A model generated the notes under the pieces. That model had not been told where the DNA came from. It saw only the letters and a program-made list of their open reading frames with translations, and did not search any database. Positions 8,472-17,280 of a stretch of DNA of 64,000 bases are shown piece after piece. A program made the position numbers and the translations under genes. The stretch is from Pseudomonas sp. B21-040. Its GTDB lineage: Bacteria; Pseudomonadota; Gammaproteobacteria; Pseudomonadales; Pseudomonadaceae. Location: NCBI RefSeq assembly GCF_024748695.1, contig NZ_CP087176.1, forward strand, positions 2,287,501 to 2,351,500, given 5' to 3'. The stretch's first letter is position 1. The number at the start of each line of letters is the position of its first letter.

Positions 8472-11303
8472 ATGTCCAACCGTGATATATCCCGGCGCTC
8501 GTTCCTTCAGGGCGGGCTGGTAGCGGGTGTGAGCGTGACGCTCACGCCACTGAGCAGCCAGGCGCTGGCAGCCTTGATGGAAAACAGCGTGACCGTGCCC
8601 TCCGAGCAATGGCTCGGCAACAACGGCAAGGCACGCACGCGTAACGATGCCTTGTCGAAGGTCTGCGGCAGCAAAGTCTTTGCCCGCGACATCCGCGCCA
8701 AGGACATGCCGGGCTGGCCACAGCAACAAGGCCACGCCATGCTGCTGAAAACCATCAAGGCCGACCGCATCTACGCGGGCATGGACCTGTCGTGGCTTGG
8801 CGCCGAATTGCAGCCCGACCGCATCGTCACCGCCGCCGACCTGGAGAAAGACGGTATCGCCTTTCCGGAAGATCACGCGCCTGATCCGCTGCTGCCGGAA
8901 GGCAAGGTGCCGATGTTCATCGGTCATCCGGTGGCGATCCTGATCTGGAACGACTTCGAGCGTTTTCGCCAGGCCAAGGCCAAACTCAAATTCAATGACA
9001 AAGCGATTCGCTACGGCGCCCAAGTGCCGTTCTACGAAGGCGATCCCTACGGCAGCTTCCGCTACGTGCGTGTGGGCGGCAAGACCTCGGCAGACGAAGA
9101 CGAATTCGCCAGCCTCAAGGACTCGATCCTGTTTCCGATGCTGAAAAACCGTCGCCCGGTGTGGAATTCTCAACCGAACCTGCACGGCAACCTGACCGAG
9201 CGCGGGTTGTTCTACGCTGATCGCATGAAACAGCAGATCGACACGCCGCCGGACAACTGGCTGGTGTTCGACGAGCGCTACAAAACCCCATCGATCGAAC
9301 CCGCCGCGATGGAGCCGGACAACGGCAACGGTTGGTACGACCCGGCGACCAAGACCCTGCATTTCGTTGTCGCCACTCAATGCCCGCTGGAAACCGCGAC
9401 CGAAACCGCGAAGATGATCGCGCCGTCTCGCTTCGGTCTGGCGCACTTGAACATGCACCCAGGCTACACCGTCGGCTACGGTTCCAAGGACCACAACATT
9501 TTCGTCTACTACGCGGCCCTCGCGGCGTTGTACGGCGCGGGTGTGCCGGTGCGCCTGGCCAACGATCGCTATGAGCAGTTCCAGAGCGGCATCAAGCGTC
9601 ACCCGTTCGATATCCGCTATCAATTGGCGGTGGACAAGACCGATCACAGCTTCAAGATTTTCCGCGCCGAGATGAGCGTCGACGGCGGCGGGCGAGTCAA
9701 CTACAGCCCATCGGTGGCGGCGGTTGGCGCCACGGCGGCGCAGTCGATCTACTACATGCCGCAGAACGATTTGCAGGTCACGGCCTACCATTCTCGCGCC
9801 GTTGAAGCCGGTTCGATGCGTGGCTACGGCACCCTGCAAAGCATGGCGTCCACCGAGATGATGGTCGACGAAATTGCCGATCGCCTCGGCATCGATGCCA
9901 TCGACCTGCGCAAGAAAAACGCCATGGTCTCGGGCATGAAAAACACCCAGGGCGCGGTGCCGGCGGGTGCCTTGCGCTTGCACGAGATTCTCGACAAGGC
10001 CGCCGTGCACGAAGTCTGGAAAAACCGCGACGCGATCAAAAAGCAGCGCGAAGCGCAGGATCCGGATAACTGGTATGGCGTGGGTTTTGCCATCTGCCAG
10101 AAAGACTTCGGCACCGGTTCCGAAGCGCCGATGGCCAGTATCGAATTCACCGCGCAAGGGCATATCACCCTGCGCCACATCGGTATCGAAATCGGCACGG
10201 GCATGTCCACTTCTCAAGCCTTGGTCGTGGCCGATTTCCTCGGCATCGCGGCGACTGAAGTGAAGACCGGCGAGACCGAATGGAAGGAGTTGCAGCTCAT
10301 CAGCGGCGGCAACCCGTACATCATGAGTCAGGCCGAGCAGGACAGTTTGCTGCGTAATCCGCGCTGGGTCGGCAAGATTGCCTCGGCGTCGTCGGCGACC
10401 AACTCTGCGTACTACTTCAGCCACGCCACCCGTGAAGCGGCACGCGTGCTGTTCAACCACGGTTTGTGGCCGGCGGCGTTGCAGATCTGGAGTCAGGGCC
10501 CTTACGGCGGTTCGGCCAACCCTTACGTGGTGCGTCGCGAAGATGCGCATTGGGTTGACGGCAAACTCACCGCCAACGGCATGCAGCCGTTGGGCTTTGA
10601 GCAATTGGCCAAGCACGCTCATGAGAAGGGTTTGGTCACTGGCGCGACCGTGCACGGTTTCAACCGCTGGAGCTGGGCCGAGGCCGAGTTCAGCATCGAC
10701 GGCGTGCGTGAGCGTCTGCCGCTCGACGCCCTGGCTGTCAAGTATGGCGACGGCGCTCCAAGCGTGAAAAAGGCGCAAATGAACAGCGCCGGTTTCCACC
10801 TGCTGGATCGCCAGAATGTGCATTACCCGGACACTCAGTTGAACAACGCGGCCGTGACTTACTACAGCCCGGTGGCGACGCTGGTGGAAGTGAAAGTGAA
10901 CAAGGGCTCGGCCGAAGTGCAGGTGCTCGATCATCACTCGTGGGTCGAGTGCGGTCGGGTGCTGGTGGAAGAACTGGTCAGGGGCCAGATCGAAGGCGGG
11001 ATCGCCATGGGCATCGGCCATGCGTTGATGGAAGAGATGCCGTTGTACGAAGGCGGACCGGGGGAGGGTGACTGGAACTTCAACCGTTACCGCTTGCCGA
11101 TGGCGCGCCACGTTGCGGTGTGGAAGCAGACAGCTGAAATCCTGCCGCCGTTGTCGCCGAGCGATCCATCGAAGGGCATTGCCGAAGTGGTGATGATCCC
11201 GGTGGTCGGTGCCATCGGTAACGCCGTGGCGCACGCCATCGGTAAACGGGTCCGCGACCTGCCTATCACTTCTGCTCGCATCAAGGAGGCCCTCAATGGC
11301 TAA
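8472..11303 (+). CDS. Molybdopterin-binding large subunit, isoquinoline 1-oxidoreductase/aldehyde dehydrogenase type
   Basis: 943 residues with a Tat signal (SRRSFLQGG, then a hydrophobic stretch to about residue 38), so the folded Mo-enzyme is exported to the periplasm. It belongs to the xanthine-dehydrogenase large-subunit family of the two-domain IorB type. Visible blocks include GGGRVNYSPS near 405, EAGSMRGYG near 445 and the late KGIAEVV, whose Glu905 corresponds to the usual active-site base. The next genes encode the 2Fe-2S subunit, a tri-haem cytochrome and XdhC. This suggests electrons pass from Mo to FeS to cytochrome c rather than to NAD or oxygen. Substrate (an aldehyde or N-heterocycle) cannot be told. 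AGAGGATGATCC precedes the ATG. Confidence 0.88.
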   Translation: MSNRDISRRSFLQGGLVAGVSVTLTPLSSQALAALMENSVTVPSEQWLGNNGKARTRNDALSKVCGSKVFARDIRAKDMPGWPQQQGHAMLLKTIKADRIYAGMDLSWLGAELQPDRIVTAADLEKDGIAFPEDHAPDPLLPEGKVPMFIGHPVAILIWNDFERFRQAKAKLKFNDKAIRYGAQVPFYEGDPYGSFRYVRVGGKTSADEDEFASLKDSILFPMLKNRRPVWNSQPNLHGNLTERGLFYADRMKQQIDTPPDNWLVFDERYKTPSIEPAAMEPDNGNGWYDPATKTLHFVVATQCPLETATETAKMIAPSRFGLAHLNMHPGYTVGYGSKDHNIFVYYAALAALYGAGVPVRLANDRYEQFQSGIKRHPFDIRYQLAVDKTDHSFKIFRAEMSVDGGGRVNYSPSVAAVGATAAQSIYYMPQNDLQVTAYHSRAVEAGSMRGYGTLQSMASTEMMVDEIADRLGIDAIDLRKKNAMVSGMKNTQGAVPAGALRLHEILDKAAVHEVWKNRDAIKKQREAQDPDNWYGVGFAICQKDFGTGSEAPMASIEFTAQGHITLRHIGIEIGTGMSTSQALVVADFLGIAATEVKTGETEWKELQLISGGNPYIMSQAEQDSLLRNPRWVGKIASASSATNSAYYFSHATREAARVLFNHGLWPAALQIWSQGPYGGSANPYVVRREDAHWVDGKLTANGMQPLGFEQLAKHAHEKGLVTGATVHGFNRWSWAEAEFSIDGVRERLPLDALAVKYGDGAPSVKKAQMNSAGFHLLDRQNVHYPDTQLNNAAVTYYSPVATLVEVKVNKGSAEVQVLDHHSWVECGRVLVEELVRGQIEGGIAMGIGHALMEEMPLYEGGPGEGDWNFNRYRLPMARHVAVWKQTAEILPPLSPSDPSKGIAEVVMIPVVGAIGNAVAHAIGKRVRDLPITSARIKEALNG

Positions 11304-11835
11304 CCGTCCGCTTCAACTGACCCTCAACGGTCAATCCGTCGGCCCGGTGGACATCCCTGATGATCTGCCGATGATCGACTACTTGCACGAATACAAGAAC
11401 CTCACCGGCTCGCGCCTGGGCTGCGGTCAGGGCATCTGCCACGCCTGTGTGGTGATCGTCGACAACCCGGACGGCACCAGCGAAGAAGTGCGCACCTGCA
11501 TCACCGGCGCGCATTACTTCGAAGGCAAAAAAGTACGCACTATCGAAGGCCATGCGAAACGTGACGAGGAAGGGAACGTCACTGAGCTGAACCCGATCCA
11601 GCAGCGTTTCGTCGATGAATTCGCTTTCCAGTGCAGCTACTGCGCCCCCGGTTTTGTGAATGCCGCGACGGTGTTGGTGGAAAAGCTGCAGCGTCAGCCC
11701 ATCGTCAAAAGCCAACTGGAAAAAGTCATCGAGGACAGCCTCGGTCACCACATCTGCCGCTGCACCGGCTACGTGCGCTACTACAGCGCGACGCGCAACG
11801 TGCTGACCGATCTCGGCCTGGTCAAGGAGGGTTAA
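11296..11835 (+). CDS. 2Fe-2S small subunit of the molybdenum hydroxylase
   Basis: 179 residues from the ATG at 11296, preceded by AAGGAGG at 11283-11289 and overlapping the large subunit by 8 bases. The plant-type cluster motif GCGQGICHACV is near residue 47 with its fourth Cys in RTCITG. The second cluster is CSYCAPG near 115 and HICRCTG near 155. This is the standard IorA/CoxS/PaoA layout. It has no signal peptide, so it is presumably carried out with the Tat-bearing large subunit. Confidence 0.92.
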   Translation: MANRPLQLTLNGQSVGPVDIPDDLPMIDYLHEYKNLTGSRLGCGQGICHACVVIVDNPDGTSEEVRTCITGAHYFEGKKVRTIEGHAKRDEEGNVTELNPIQQRFVDEFAFQCSYCAPGFVNAATVLVEKLQRQPIVKSQLEKVIEDSLGHHICRCTGYVRYYSATRNVLTDLGLVKEG

Positions 11836-11837
11836 GC

Positions 11838-13073
11838 ATGAAGCAACTACTTTCCCGCCTGGCGTTGGCGGTTGGTCTGGCTGCGCCGGTGTTGCTGGCC
11901 CACGCGGAAGATCAGGTCAAGCACGGCGAATACCTCGCCCGCGCTGCCGACTGCATGGCTTGCCACACCGCGCCGGGTGGCGCGCCGTATGCGGGCGGTC
12001 TGCCGATTGTCTCGCCGTTCGGTACGATCTACGGCACCAACATCACCCCGAGCAAAGAGCACGGCATCGGCCTTTACAACGATGACGAGTTCTTTGCCGC
12101 GCTCACCGAAGGCAAGCGTCGCGACGGCGCGAACCTGTATCCGGCGATGCCGTACACCTCGTATCACTTGATGCCGCGTGAAGATTCCGATGCGATTCAT
12201 GCGTACCTGAAAACCATCGAGCCGATTGAGCGTGCAGCCCCGGTCACCAGCCTGAACTTTCCATTCAACGTGCGCCTCGGTCTGATGGGCTGGAACATGC
12301 TTTACGGCAAGGACGTGAAATTGGCGCCCACCGAAGGCAAAAGTGACGCCTTCAAGCGTGGCCAGTATCTGGTCGACGTGCTCGGCCACTGCGGCGAATG
12401 CCACACCCCACGCGGTTTACCGGGGGCGATGCAGCAGGACAAACGTATGACGGGCGGCCTGCTCAATGGCTATCTGGCGCCAAGCCTGTTGGCCAATGAC
12501 CTGGCGGCTCGCGGCTGGAATCATCAGGACCTGAGTTCGTTCCTCAAGCACGGCATGAGCGCCCAGGGCACGATGTTCAACGAAATGTTCCCGGTGTTTC
12601 ACAACAGCACCCAGGGCCTGACAGATCCGGACCTGGCGGCGATGGCGACCTTCCTGCTCGGCGATCAACCACCGGCGGCGAAAGTGCTGACAGACATGTC
12701 GTTGGACAAACTCACGGCAAGTGCCCAGCGGGGGCGGCAGGAATACCTCAACGTCTGCGCCGGTTGCCACGCTGTCGGTGGCGAAGGCAAGCCGCACATT
12801 GCCGTGGCCATGCGGGGCAACACCACGCTGCGCCTGGAAGATCCGCGCAACCTGGTCCGGGTGATCGACGACGGTATTGGTGAGCAGAAGTTTTCCGGGT
12901 TCGAACACATGCAACCGATGCCGGGGTTTGCCGAGAAGCTCAGTCACGAGCAACTCACTGATCTGCTGAACTACCTGCGTCAAGCGTGGGGTGGTCAGGC
13001 TGGTGATCTGGCGGTCAATGATGTGCAGACGTTGCGCGCCGATGCGCCGCCGCTCGAGCACAAGGCGCACTGA
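11838..13073 (+). CDS. Tri-haem cytochrome c electron acceptor
   Basis: 411 residues with a Sec signal peptide (cleavage near AHA at about residue 22). Three CxxCH haem sites are present: CMACH near 36, CGECH near 185 and CAGCH near 308. This is the organisation of the cytochrome subunit of membrane alcohol and aldehyde dehydrogenases. It begins two bases after the 2Fe-2S subunit gene (AAGGAGGGTTAAGC upstream). It most likely accepts electrons from the Mo/FeS enzyme in the periplasm and passes them to quinone or to terminal oxidase cytochromes. Confidence 0.91.
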   Translation: MKQLLSRLALAVGLAAPVLLAHAEDQVKHGEYLARAADCMACHTAPGGAPYAGGLPIVSPFGTIYGTNITPSKEHGIGLYNDDEFFAALTEGKRRDGANLYPAMPYTSYHLMPREDSDAIHAYLKTIEPIERAAPVTSLNFPFNVRLGLMGWNMLYGKDVKLAPTEGKSDAFKRGQYLVDVLGHCGECHTPRGLPGAMQQDKRMTGGLLNGYLAPSLLANDLAARGWNHQDLSSFLKHGMSAQGTMFNEMFPVFHNSTQGLTDPDLAAMATFLLGDQPPAAKVLTDMSLDKLTASAQRGRQEYLNVCAGCHAVGGEGKPHIAVAMRGNTTLRLEDPRNLVRVIDDGIGEQKFSGFEHMQPMPGFAEKLSHEQLTDLLNYLRQAWGGQAGDLAVNDVQTLRADAPPLEHKAH

Positions 13074-13074
13074 C

Positions 13075-14046
13075 ATGCAGCATCTCGACCTGCAAGTGGT
13101 GCGCCGGGCGCTGGAGTGGTCGACGACCGGAAAGCGCCTTTGGCTCTGTACGGTGCTTGCCACCTACGGCTCGGCGCCTCGTGCGCCGGGTTCGCTGCTG
13201 GCGGTGAACACCGACGGGCAATGGATCGGTTCGCTGTCGGGCGGTTGTGTCGAGGAGGATTTTCTCGAGCGAGTCGCCGAAGGGGCGTTCCTTGAAGCGG
13301 TCAGCGTCGTCCGTTATGGCGAGGGCGACGATCCGCGCTCCCGGGTGAGTTTGCCCTGTGGCGGTGTGCTCGACGTGCTGGTGGAGAAGCTTGAGCCCGA
13401 TTGCGAGGTTCAGGCACACCTGCGGGAGCTGGAGTCGGCGCTGCTGGGGCAGCGTCGACTGATCCGCGAGATCGATCTGGCCAATGGTGCGCGCAGTCTG
13501 TTCGATGATCGCGAGCAGGGTGTGCGAATCGAGCGTGAGATCGATCGGGTGCGCGTGCGCATTGGTGCGGCACAGCGATTGTTGCTGGCGGGGTACTCCT
13601 CGGTCGCTCAGGCCTGCGCGGAGTTTGCCATCGGGCTGGGTTTCGAAGTGATTCTCTGTGATCCGCGCGACGAGGTGCTCGACGGTGTGGTGCTTGAAAA
13701 CGTCGAGATTCGTCGTCAACTGCCCTCGGTATTCATCGCTGACGGCGGCTGCCACAGCGACACCGCGGTGGTGGCGTTGACCCACGATCCGCGCATCGAT
13801 GACCTGGCAATGATGGAAGCTGTGCGCACCGAGGCGTTTTACATCGGTGTGATGGGGTCTATGCAAACCTCGCAAAAGCGCTTCGAGCGATTGCGTCGGA
13901 TTGGTGGTTTGGGGGAATTGGAGCTGTCGCGGATTCATGCACCCATCGGCCTGAACCTGGGCAGCAAAACCCCCGCTGAAATCGCCCTCGCCGTACTCGC
14001 CGACATCCTGCGGATTCGCAGCGGGATAGCGCGGGATCGACTCTGA
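13075..14046 (+). CDS. XdhC-family molybdenum cofactor maturation protein
   Basis: 323 residues starting one base after the cytochrome stop. The N-terminal XdhC/CoxI domain has GSAPRAPGS near 30 and LSGGCVEEDF near 55. The C-terminal part is a Rossmann-like XdhC_C domain (LLLAGYSSVAQACAEFA near 168, VALTHDPRIDD near 238, YIGVMGS near 260, then the IGLNLGSKTPAEIALAVLAD end). XdhC proteins bind and sulfurate the Mo cofactor and load it into xanthine-dehydrogenase-type enzymes, so its target here should be the large subunit three genes upstream. Cytosolic. Confidence 0.87.
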   Translation: MQHLDLQVVRRALEWSTTGKRLWLCTVLATYGSAPRAPGSLLAVNTDGQWIGSLSGGCVEEDFLERVAEGAFLEAVSVVRYGEGDDPRSRVSLPCGGVLDVLVEKLEPDCEVQAHLRELESALLGQRRLIREIDLANGARSLFDDREQGVRIEREIDRVRVRIGAAQRLLLAGYSSVAQACAEFAIGLGFEVILCDPRDEVLDGVVLENVEIRRQLPSVFIADGGCHSDTAVVALTHDPRIDDLAMMEAVRTEAFYIGVMGSMQTSQKRFERLRRIGGLGELELSRIHAPIGLNLGSKTPAEIALAVLADILRIRSGIARDRL

Positions 14047-14070
14047 CCCCCCGGTTCTTCTTGTAGGAGT

Positions 14071-14140
14071 GAGCCTGCTCGCGATAGCGGTGTGTCAGCT
14101 ATGAATCTCTGACAGGAAAACCGCTATCGCGAGCAGGCTC
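14071..14140 (+). repeat. REP doublet (inverted repeat)
   Basis: Two 20-base arms, 14071-14090 and 14121-14140, are exact reverse complements (core GCCTGCTCGCGATAGCGG) separated by 30 bases, with GTAGGAGT before the first arm. This is the common extragenic palindrome of the P. fluorescens group. It sits between the convergent XdhC and oxidase genes and may act as a bidirectional mRNA stabiliser or terminator. Confidence 0.9.
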
Positions 14141-14166
14141 GCTTCGACAAAGTATTGCAGTGTTGC

Positions 14167-15450
14167 TTAGTACCCGAATTTGTCCCGCAGCCCGTAGTAC
14201 CAGGCGCCTAACGCCGCAAACGGTGTGCGCAGCAATTGTCCGCCGGGGAACGGATAGTGCGGCAGATCAGCAAACGCATCGAAACGCTCGGCCTGACCGC
14301 GCAACGCTTCGGCCAACACCTTGCCTGCCAGGTGCGTGTACGTCACGCCATGACCGCTACAGCCTTGGGAATAGTAAATGTTGTCCCCCAGTCGTCCGAC
14401 CTGCGGAAGGCGTGACAGGGTCAGCAGGAAGTTACCCGTCCAGGCGTAGTCGATTTTCACGTCCTTGAGCTGCGGGAACGCCTTGAGCATCTTCGGCCGA
14501 ATGATCGCCTCGATGTTCGCCGGATCGCGCGCGCCATACACCACGCCGCCGCCGAAGATCAGCCGCTTGTCGCTCGTGAGGCGGTAATAGTCGAGCAGGT
14601 AATTGCAGTCCTCGACACAGTAATCCTGTGGCAGGAGGTTTTTCGCCAATTCGTCACCCAACGGTTCGGTGGTGATGACCTGGGTTCCACAAGGCATCGA
14701 CTTGGCCGCCAGTTCCGGCACCAGATTACCGAGATAAGCGTTGCCGGCGACGATGATGAACTTGGCCCTGACCTTGCCCTGTGGCGTATGCACCACCGGA
14801 TTGGCGCCGCGCTCGATGCGCACCGCTGGCGACTGCTCATAGACCGTGCCGCCCAGCGACTCAACAGCCGCTGCCTCGCCCAGCACCAGGTTGAGCGGGT
14901 GAATGTGCCCGCCACTCATGTCGAGCATGCCGCCGACATACTGATCGCAGTTCACGACCTCACGGATGCGGCGTTGATCCATCAGCTCAAGCTGCGTGTG
15001 ACCAAAACGTTCCCACAGACGCTTCTGCGATTCCAGATGACCCATCTGCTTGGCGGTGATGGCCGCGAACACGCCGCCGTCCTTCAAGTCGCACTGGATA
15101 TTATATTTGGCGACCCGATCACGAATAATCCGACCGCCCTCGAACGCCATCTGTCCCAGCAGTTGAGCCTGCTTGGGGCCGACGCTGCGCTCGATCACGT
15201 CGATGTCACGGCTATAGCTGTTGACGATCTGGCCGCCGTTACGGCCCGACGCACCAAAACCCACCTTGGCCGCTTCCAGGACCGTGACTTTAAAACCGCT
15301 CTCCAACAGAAACAGGGCAGAGGACAGGCCGGTGTAGCCGGCGCCAATTACGCAGACATCGGTCTCTACTTCGCCCTGCAAGGCCGGACGCGGCGGGACC
15401 GCATTGGCCGATGCGGCGTAATAGGACTCTGGGTAGGGAATGTTCGCCAT
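14167..15450 (-). CDS. FAD-dependent amine oxidoreductase, gamma-glutamylputrescine oxidase-like
   Basis: 427 residues of the DAO family. The FAD-binding GAGYTGLSSALFLLESG lies near residue 36, then GFGASGRNGGQ near 67, which is typical of PuuB/PauB-type enzymes. The C-terminus has YSQGCSGHGVTYTHLAGK, the second FAD contact region. These enzymes oxidise gamma-glutamylated polyamines to the aldehyde with release of ammonia and hydrogen peroxide. The gene stands alone with no puu/pau partners nearby, so the exact amine is uncertain. Confidence 0.82.
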   Translation of the reverse strand: MANIPYPESYYAASANAVPPRPALQGEVETDVCVIGAGYTGLSSALFLLESGFKVTVLEAAKVGFGASGRNGGQIVNSYSRDIDVIERSVGPKQAQLLGQMAFEGGRIIRDRVAKYNIQCDLKDGGVFAAITAKQMGHLESQKRLWERFGHTQLELMDQRRIREVVNCDQYVGGMLDMSGGHIHPLNLVLGEAAAVESLGGTVYEQSPAVRIERGANPVVHTPQGKVRAKFIIVAGNAYLGNLVPELAAKSMPCGTQVITTEPLGDELAKNLLPQDYCVEDCNYLLDYYRLTSDKRLIFGGGVVYGARDPANIEAIIRPKMLKAFPQLKDVKIDYAWTGNFLLTLSRLPQVGRLGDNIYYSQGCSGHGVTYTHLAGKVLAEALRGQAERFDAFADLPHYPFPGGQLLRTPFAALGAWYYGLRDKFGY

Positions 15451-15592
15451 CCTGCTGCCTCTGTTTAATATATTTTACGAGTGCATTGATCCTACCCGAG
15501 TTAAAAATCGACCGCCAGCCACCGGAAATTCTGCTTCACGGCAGCAAAATTAAATATTTTGCATATTCATAGGGTTAGCTCGAAAAAAGGTG

Positions 15593-15620
15593 TTGACACC
15601 CCTCCGGAATTCCGTAGAAT
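15593..15620 (+). promoter_or_regulatory. Sigma-70 promoter of tRNA-Val
   Basis: TTGACA at 15593-15598 and TAGAAT at 15615-15620 with a 16-base spacer, ending 13 bases before the tRNA. A GC-rich GCCGCC discriminator follows the -10 box, as expected for a stable-RNA promoter. Confidence 0.75.
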
Positions 15621-15633
15621 GCCGCCTCACAGC

Positions 15634-15710
15634 AGGCACGTAGCTCAGTTGGTTAGAGCACCACCTTGACATGGTGGGGGTCGTTGGTTCGAGTCCAATC
15701 GCGCCTACCA
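15634..15710 (+). tRNA. tRNA-Val (anticodon GAC)
   Basis: 77 bases including an encoded CCA end. The D-arm (TAGCTCAGTTGGTTAGAGC), the anticodon stem CCACC/GGTGG enclosing loop TTGACAT, and the T-arm with GGTTCGAGTCC are all present, reading valine GTC. The acceptor stem 5' strand AGGCACG faces CGCGCCT, leaving an A5-C68 mismatch. The 3' half is the att core of an element stack, and the identical 3' half occurs at 22643 and 41182. A GCGCCT 3' strand delivered by an element onto a host 5' strand meant for GTGCCT could explain the mismatch. Confidence 0.95.
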
Positions 15711-15744
15711 AACAAAATCCGCTCTGCTGGGCGGTCTAGAGGGG
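15663..15744 (+). other. att copy 1 (tRNA-Val 3' half)
   Basis: 82 bases starting in the anticodon stem and running 34 bases past the tRNA end. They are identical to 22643-22724, and the first 78 are identical to 41182-41259. Copies 1 and 3 also share the following terminator, giving 15662-15776 versus 41181-41295 with one difference. This is the left junction of the element stack. Confidence 0.92.
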
Positions 15745-15769
15745 CTCACCGAAAGGTGGGCCCTTTTTT
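15742..15769 (+). terminator. Terminator after tRNA-Val
   Basis: Stem GGGCTCACC (15742-15750), GAAA loop, GGTGGGCCC (15755-15763), then six T. It directly follows the att core and so is supplied by the integrated element rather than the host. Confidence 0.88.
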
Positions 15770-15904
15770 GTTGTCTTGGATTTCTTCAGAACGTTCACAA
15801 AATATCGGGTTCGTTCGCACTGGGCAATGTGAACGCCGATATCAGTTCGTTTTCGGGTGGGATTCTGCTTTGGGGTGGTGGGGGTGGGGTGTTGAAAGTA
15901 GTAA

Positions 15905-16129
15905 TCAGCCCTGCGACTGCTTGATGGCAATATCTCGGATGGTTTGGATATTCTGATGGATTGCTGAAAGTACAAACCACACTCCAGAGCCTAGGCAGCC
16001 TACGGCGAAGCCAATCAGGGCGCCGATGTACTCGTAGTTGCCCTTCATTGCGAAATACCCCACAACCGTTGCAACGATGATTCCTGCCCAGGCGAAGAAA
16101 TTCACTACGGTAATCACGATGTCTTTCAT
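15905..16129 (-). CDS. Small two-helix membrane protein, unknown
   Basis: 74 residues with two hydrophobic segments (about 7-28 and 35-56) and a short charged tail. CAGGAAG lies 6 bases before the ATG on the minus strand. It is the first gene inside element A. Not recognised; resembles small membrane proteins common on islands. Confidence 0.6.
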   Translation of the reverse strand: MKDIVITVVNFFAWAGIIVATVVGYFAMKGNYEYIGALIGFAVGCLGSGVWFVLSAIHQNIQTIRDIAIKQSQG

Positions 16130-16693
16130 TGTCTTTGCTTCCTGCGTGGTTAGAGTTGGGTTACTTTGCCATCATCAGGTTGAGCGGTAAACGGTGGTTC
16201 TAAAAGGGTCTTGGCTCGCAACTATATACAGCGGAATTTTGAGATAGGGTTCTCGCCCTTAAAAATCCGAATGACTGTTTTCAATCGCTGAAAATCAATG
16301 AAAAACGGTGCGCTCCAGCTAGGTCGCGGCCTACACGCTCGTTCCATCTTTCACACACAATTTACGCACAGGTTTATCCACAGGTAGTACGTTGCAACAC
16401 CCTGTGAAACGCATTATCTTGTATCTCGGCGGCGAAAAAACCCTACATGTAGGGGTTTGCCGTTAGCTGCTGACCTCGAACGAGGTACTTAGAAAAGTCT
16501 GCGAATGGTCGTGCTTCGGTCTCCACAACTTAGAACACAACCATCCGCACCAACTAAAGCTAAACAGTAGCGATTACGTTAGCCCTAGGGGGACTGCATT
16601 GAGCCAAACATTGACGTGATCGTCAACGGTTCTCTGCTGGCCGGTAATCCTTGGGGCTGACAAATCTATCCTTTGCTACAAAGGTAAAACGTC
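16130..16693. other. 564-base non-coding region of element A
   Basis: No convincing gene. It holds a DnaA-box match TTATCCACA at 16374-16382 with a weaker TTACGCACA at 16362-16370, and a 14-base palindrome CCCTACATGTAGGG at 16441-16454 flanked by A and T runs. Base composition is poorer in GC than the flanking chromosome. It may carry an origin or control region of the island; that is inference. Confidence 0.5.
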
Positions 16694-16948
16694 ATGCCTA
16701 GTAATAAAAAGCAGTCCTCATCGAAGTCGGCCAAGCTGGCCTCTGAAACCCTCCGCGATCCGCATGCCTCTAAAATTGCCAAAAGTCTCGCAGCCTCCAC
16801 GCTGGCCCAAACCAGCACTGGAAAGCAAACGAGTGCTGAGATGGAGGCGAAAGCAGGGCGGGTACTTCAGAGTGAGAAGTACAGCGAAGAGACGAAGACC
16901 CTTGCAGGCTCGGTCGTGTCTCAGTCCAACAAAGCACGGGGGGAGTGA
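16694..16948 (+). CDS. Small Ser/Ala/Lys-rich protein of a two-gene operon, unknown
   Basis: 84 residues, no Cys or Trp, rich in Ser, Ala, Lys, Gln and Thr, predicted mostly helical and soluble. It starts at MPSNKKQSSSK with AAAGGTAAAACGTC upstream. The gene for a 105-residue protein follows after 3 bases, and a strong terminator closes the pair at 17281. Size and tight pairing resemble a toxin-antitoxin or small effector pair, but neither protein is recognised and no function is claimed. Confidence 0.65.
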   Translation: MPSNKKQSSSKSAKLASETLRDPHASKIAKSLAASTLAQTSTGKQTSAEMEAKAGRVLQSEKYSEETKTLAGSVVSQSNKARGE

Positions 16949-16951
16949 ATC

Positions 16952-17269
16952 ATGCCTTTTCATGCAGTCGTAACGGTCGATTTGGATAACGGCGTCAGCT
17001 CAACAGCTCGCACCAAATTCAATGAAGAACTGAAGAAAAAACACTTCACGAAGCACAAGCTCACAACGCTGTGGACGGTGGTATACGTGGCTGGCACTTC
17101 GAGAGAGGCTGCTGTCAAATATGCCCGTGACAGCATTGATGCTGCCGCTGCTACCGCCGGTATCTCCACCTATGAAGCTTTCGTGTCAATCAGTGAGGCG
17201 CCGCCAGTAGAGTGGAAGAAAAGCGCGACAAACCCTCTCTTGGAGGGGCTGTTGCGGTTCCAGAAGTAA
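16952..17269 (+). CDS. Unknown protein, predicted ferredoxin-like fold, second gene of pair
   Basis: 105 residues. The sequence suggests strand (HAVVTVDL), helix (TKFNEELKKKH), strand (LTTLWTVVYVAG), helix (EAAVKYARDSIDAAAATAG), strand (YEAFVSIS), which is a beta-alpha-beta-beta/alpha ferredoxin-like order also found in Cas2/VapD/GhoS-type small proteins. That comparison is only by pattern; no catalytic motif is identified. CGGGGGGAGTGAATC supplies a strong ribosome site. Three bases separate it from the upstream gene. Confidence 0.65.
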   Translation: MPFHAVVTVDLDNGVSSTARTKFNEELKKKHFTKHKLTTLWTVVYVAGTSREAAVKYARDSIDAAAATAGISTYEAFVSISEAPPVEWKKSATNPLLEGLLRFQK

Positions 17270-17280
17270 AAAGCTTTAGG

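Noticed and set aside
8376..11234. 952-codon open frame on the minus strand
   Set aside because: Antisense shadow of the molybdenum hydroxylase large subunit, a GC-rich codon-bias effect; composition is not protein-like and the plus-strand gene has clear family motifs.
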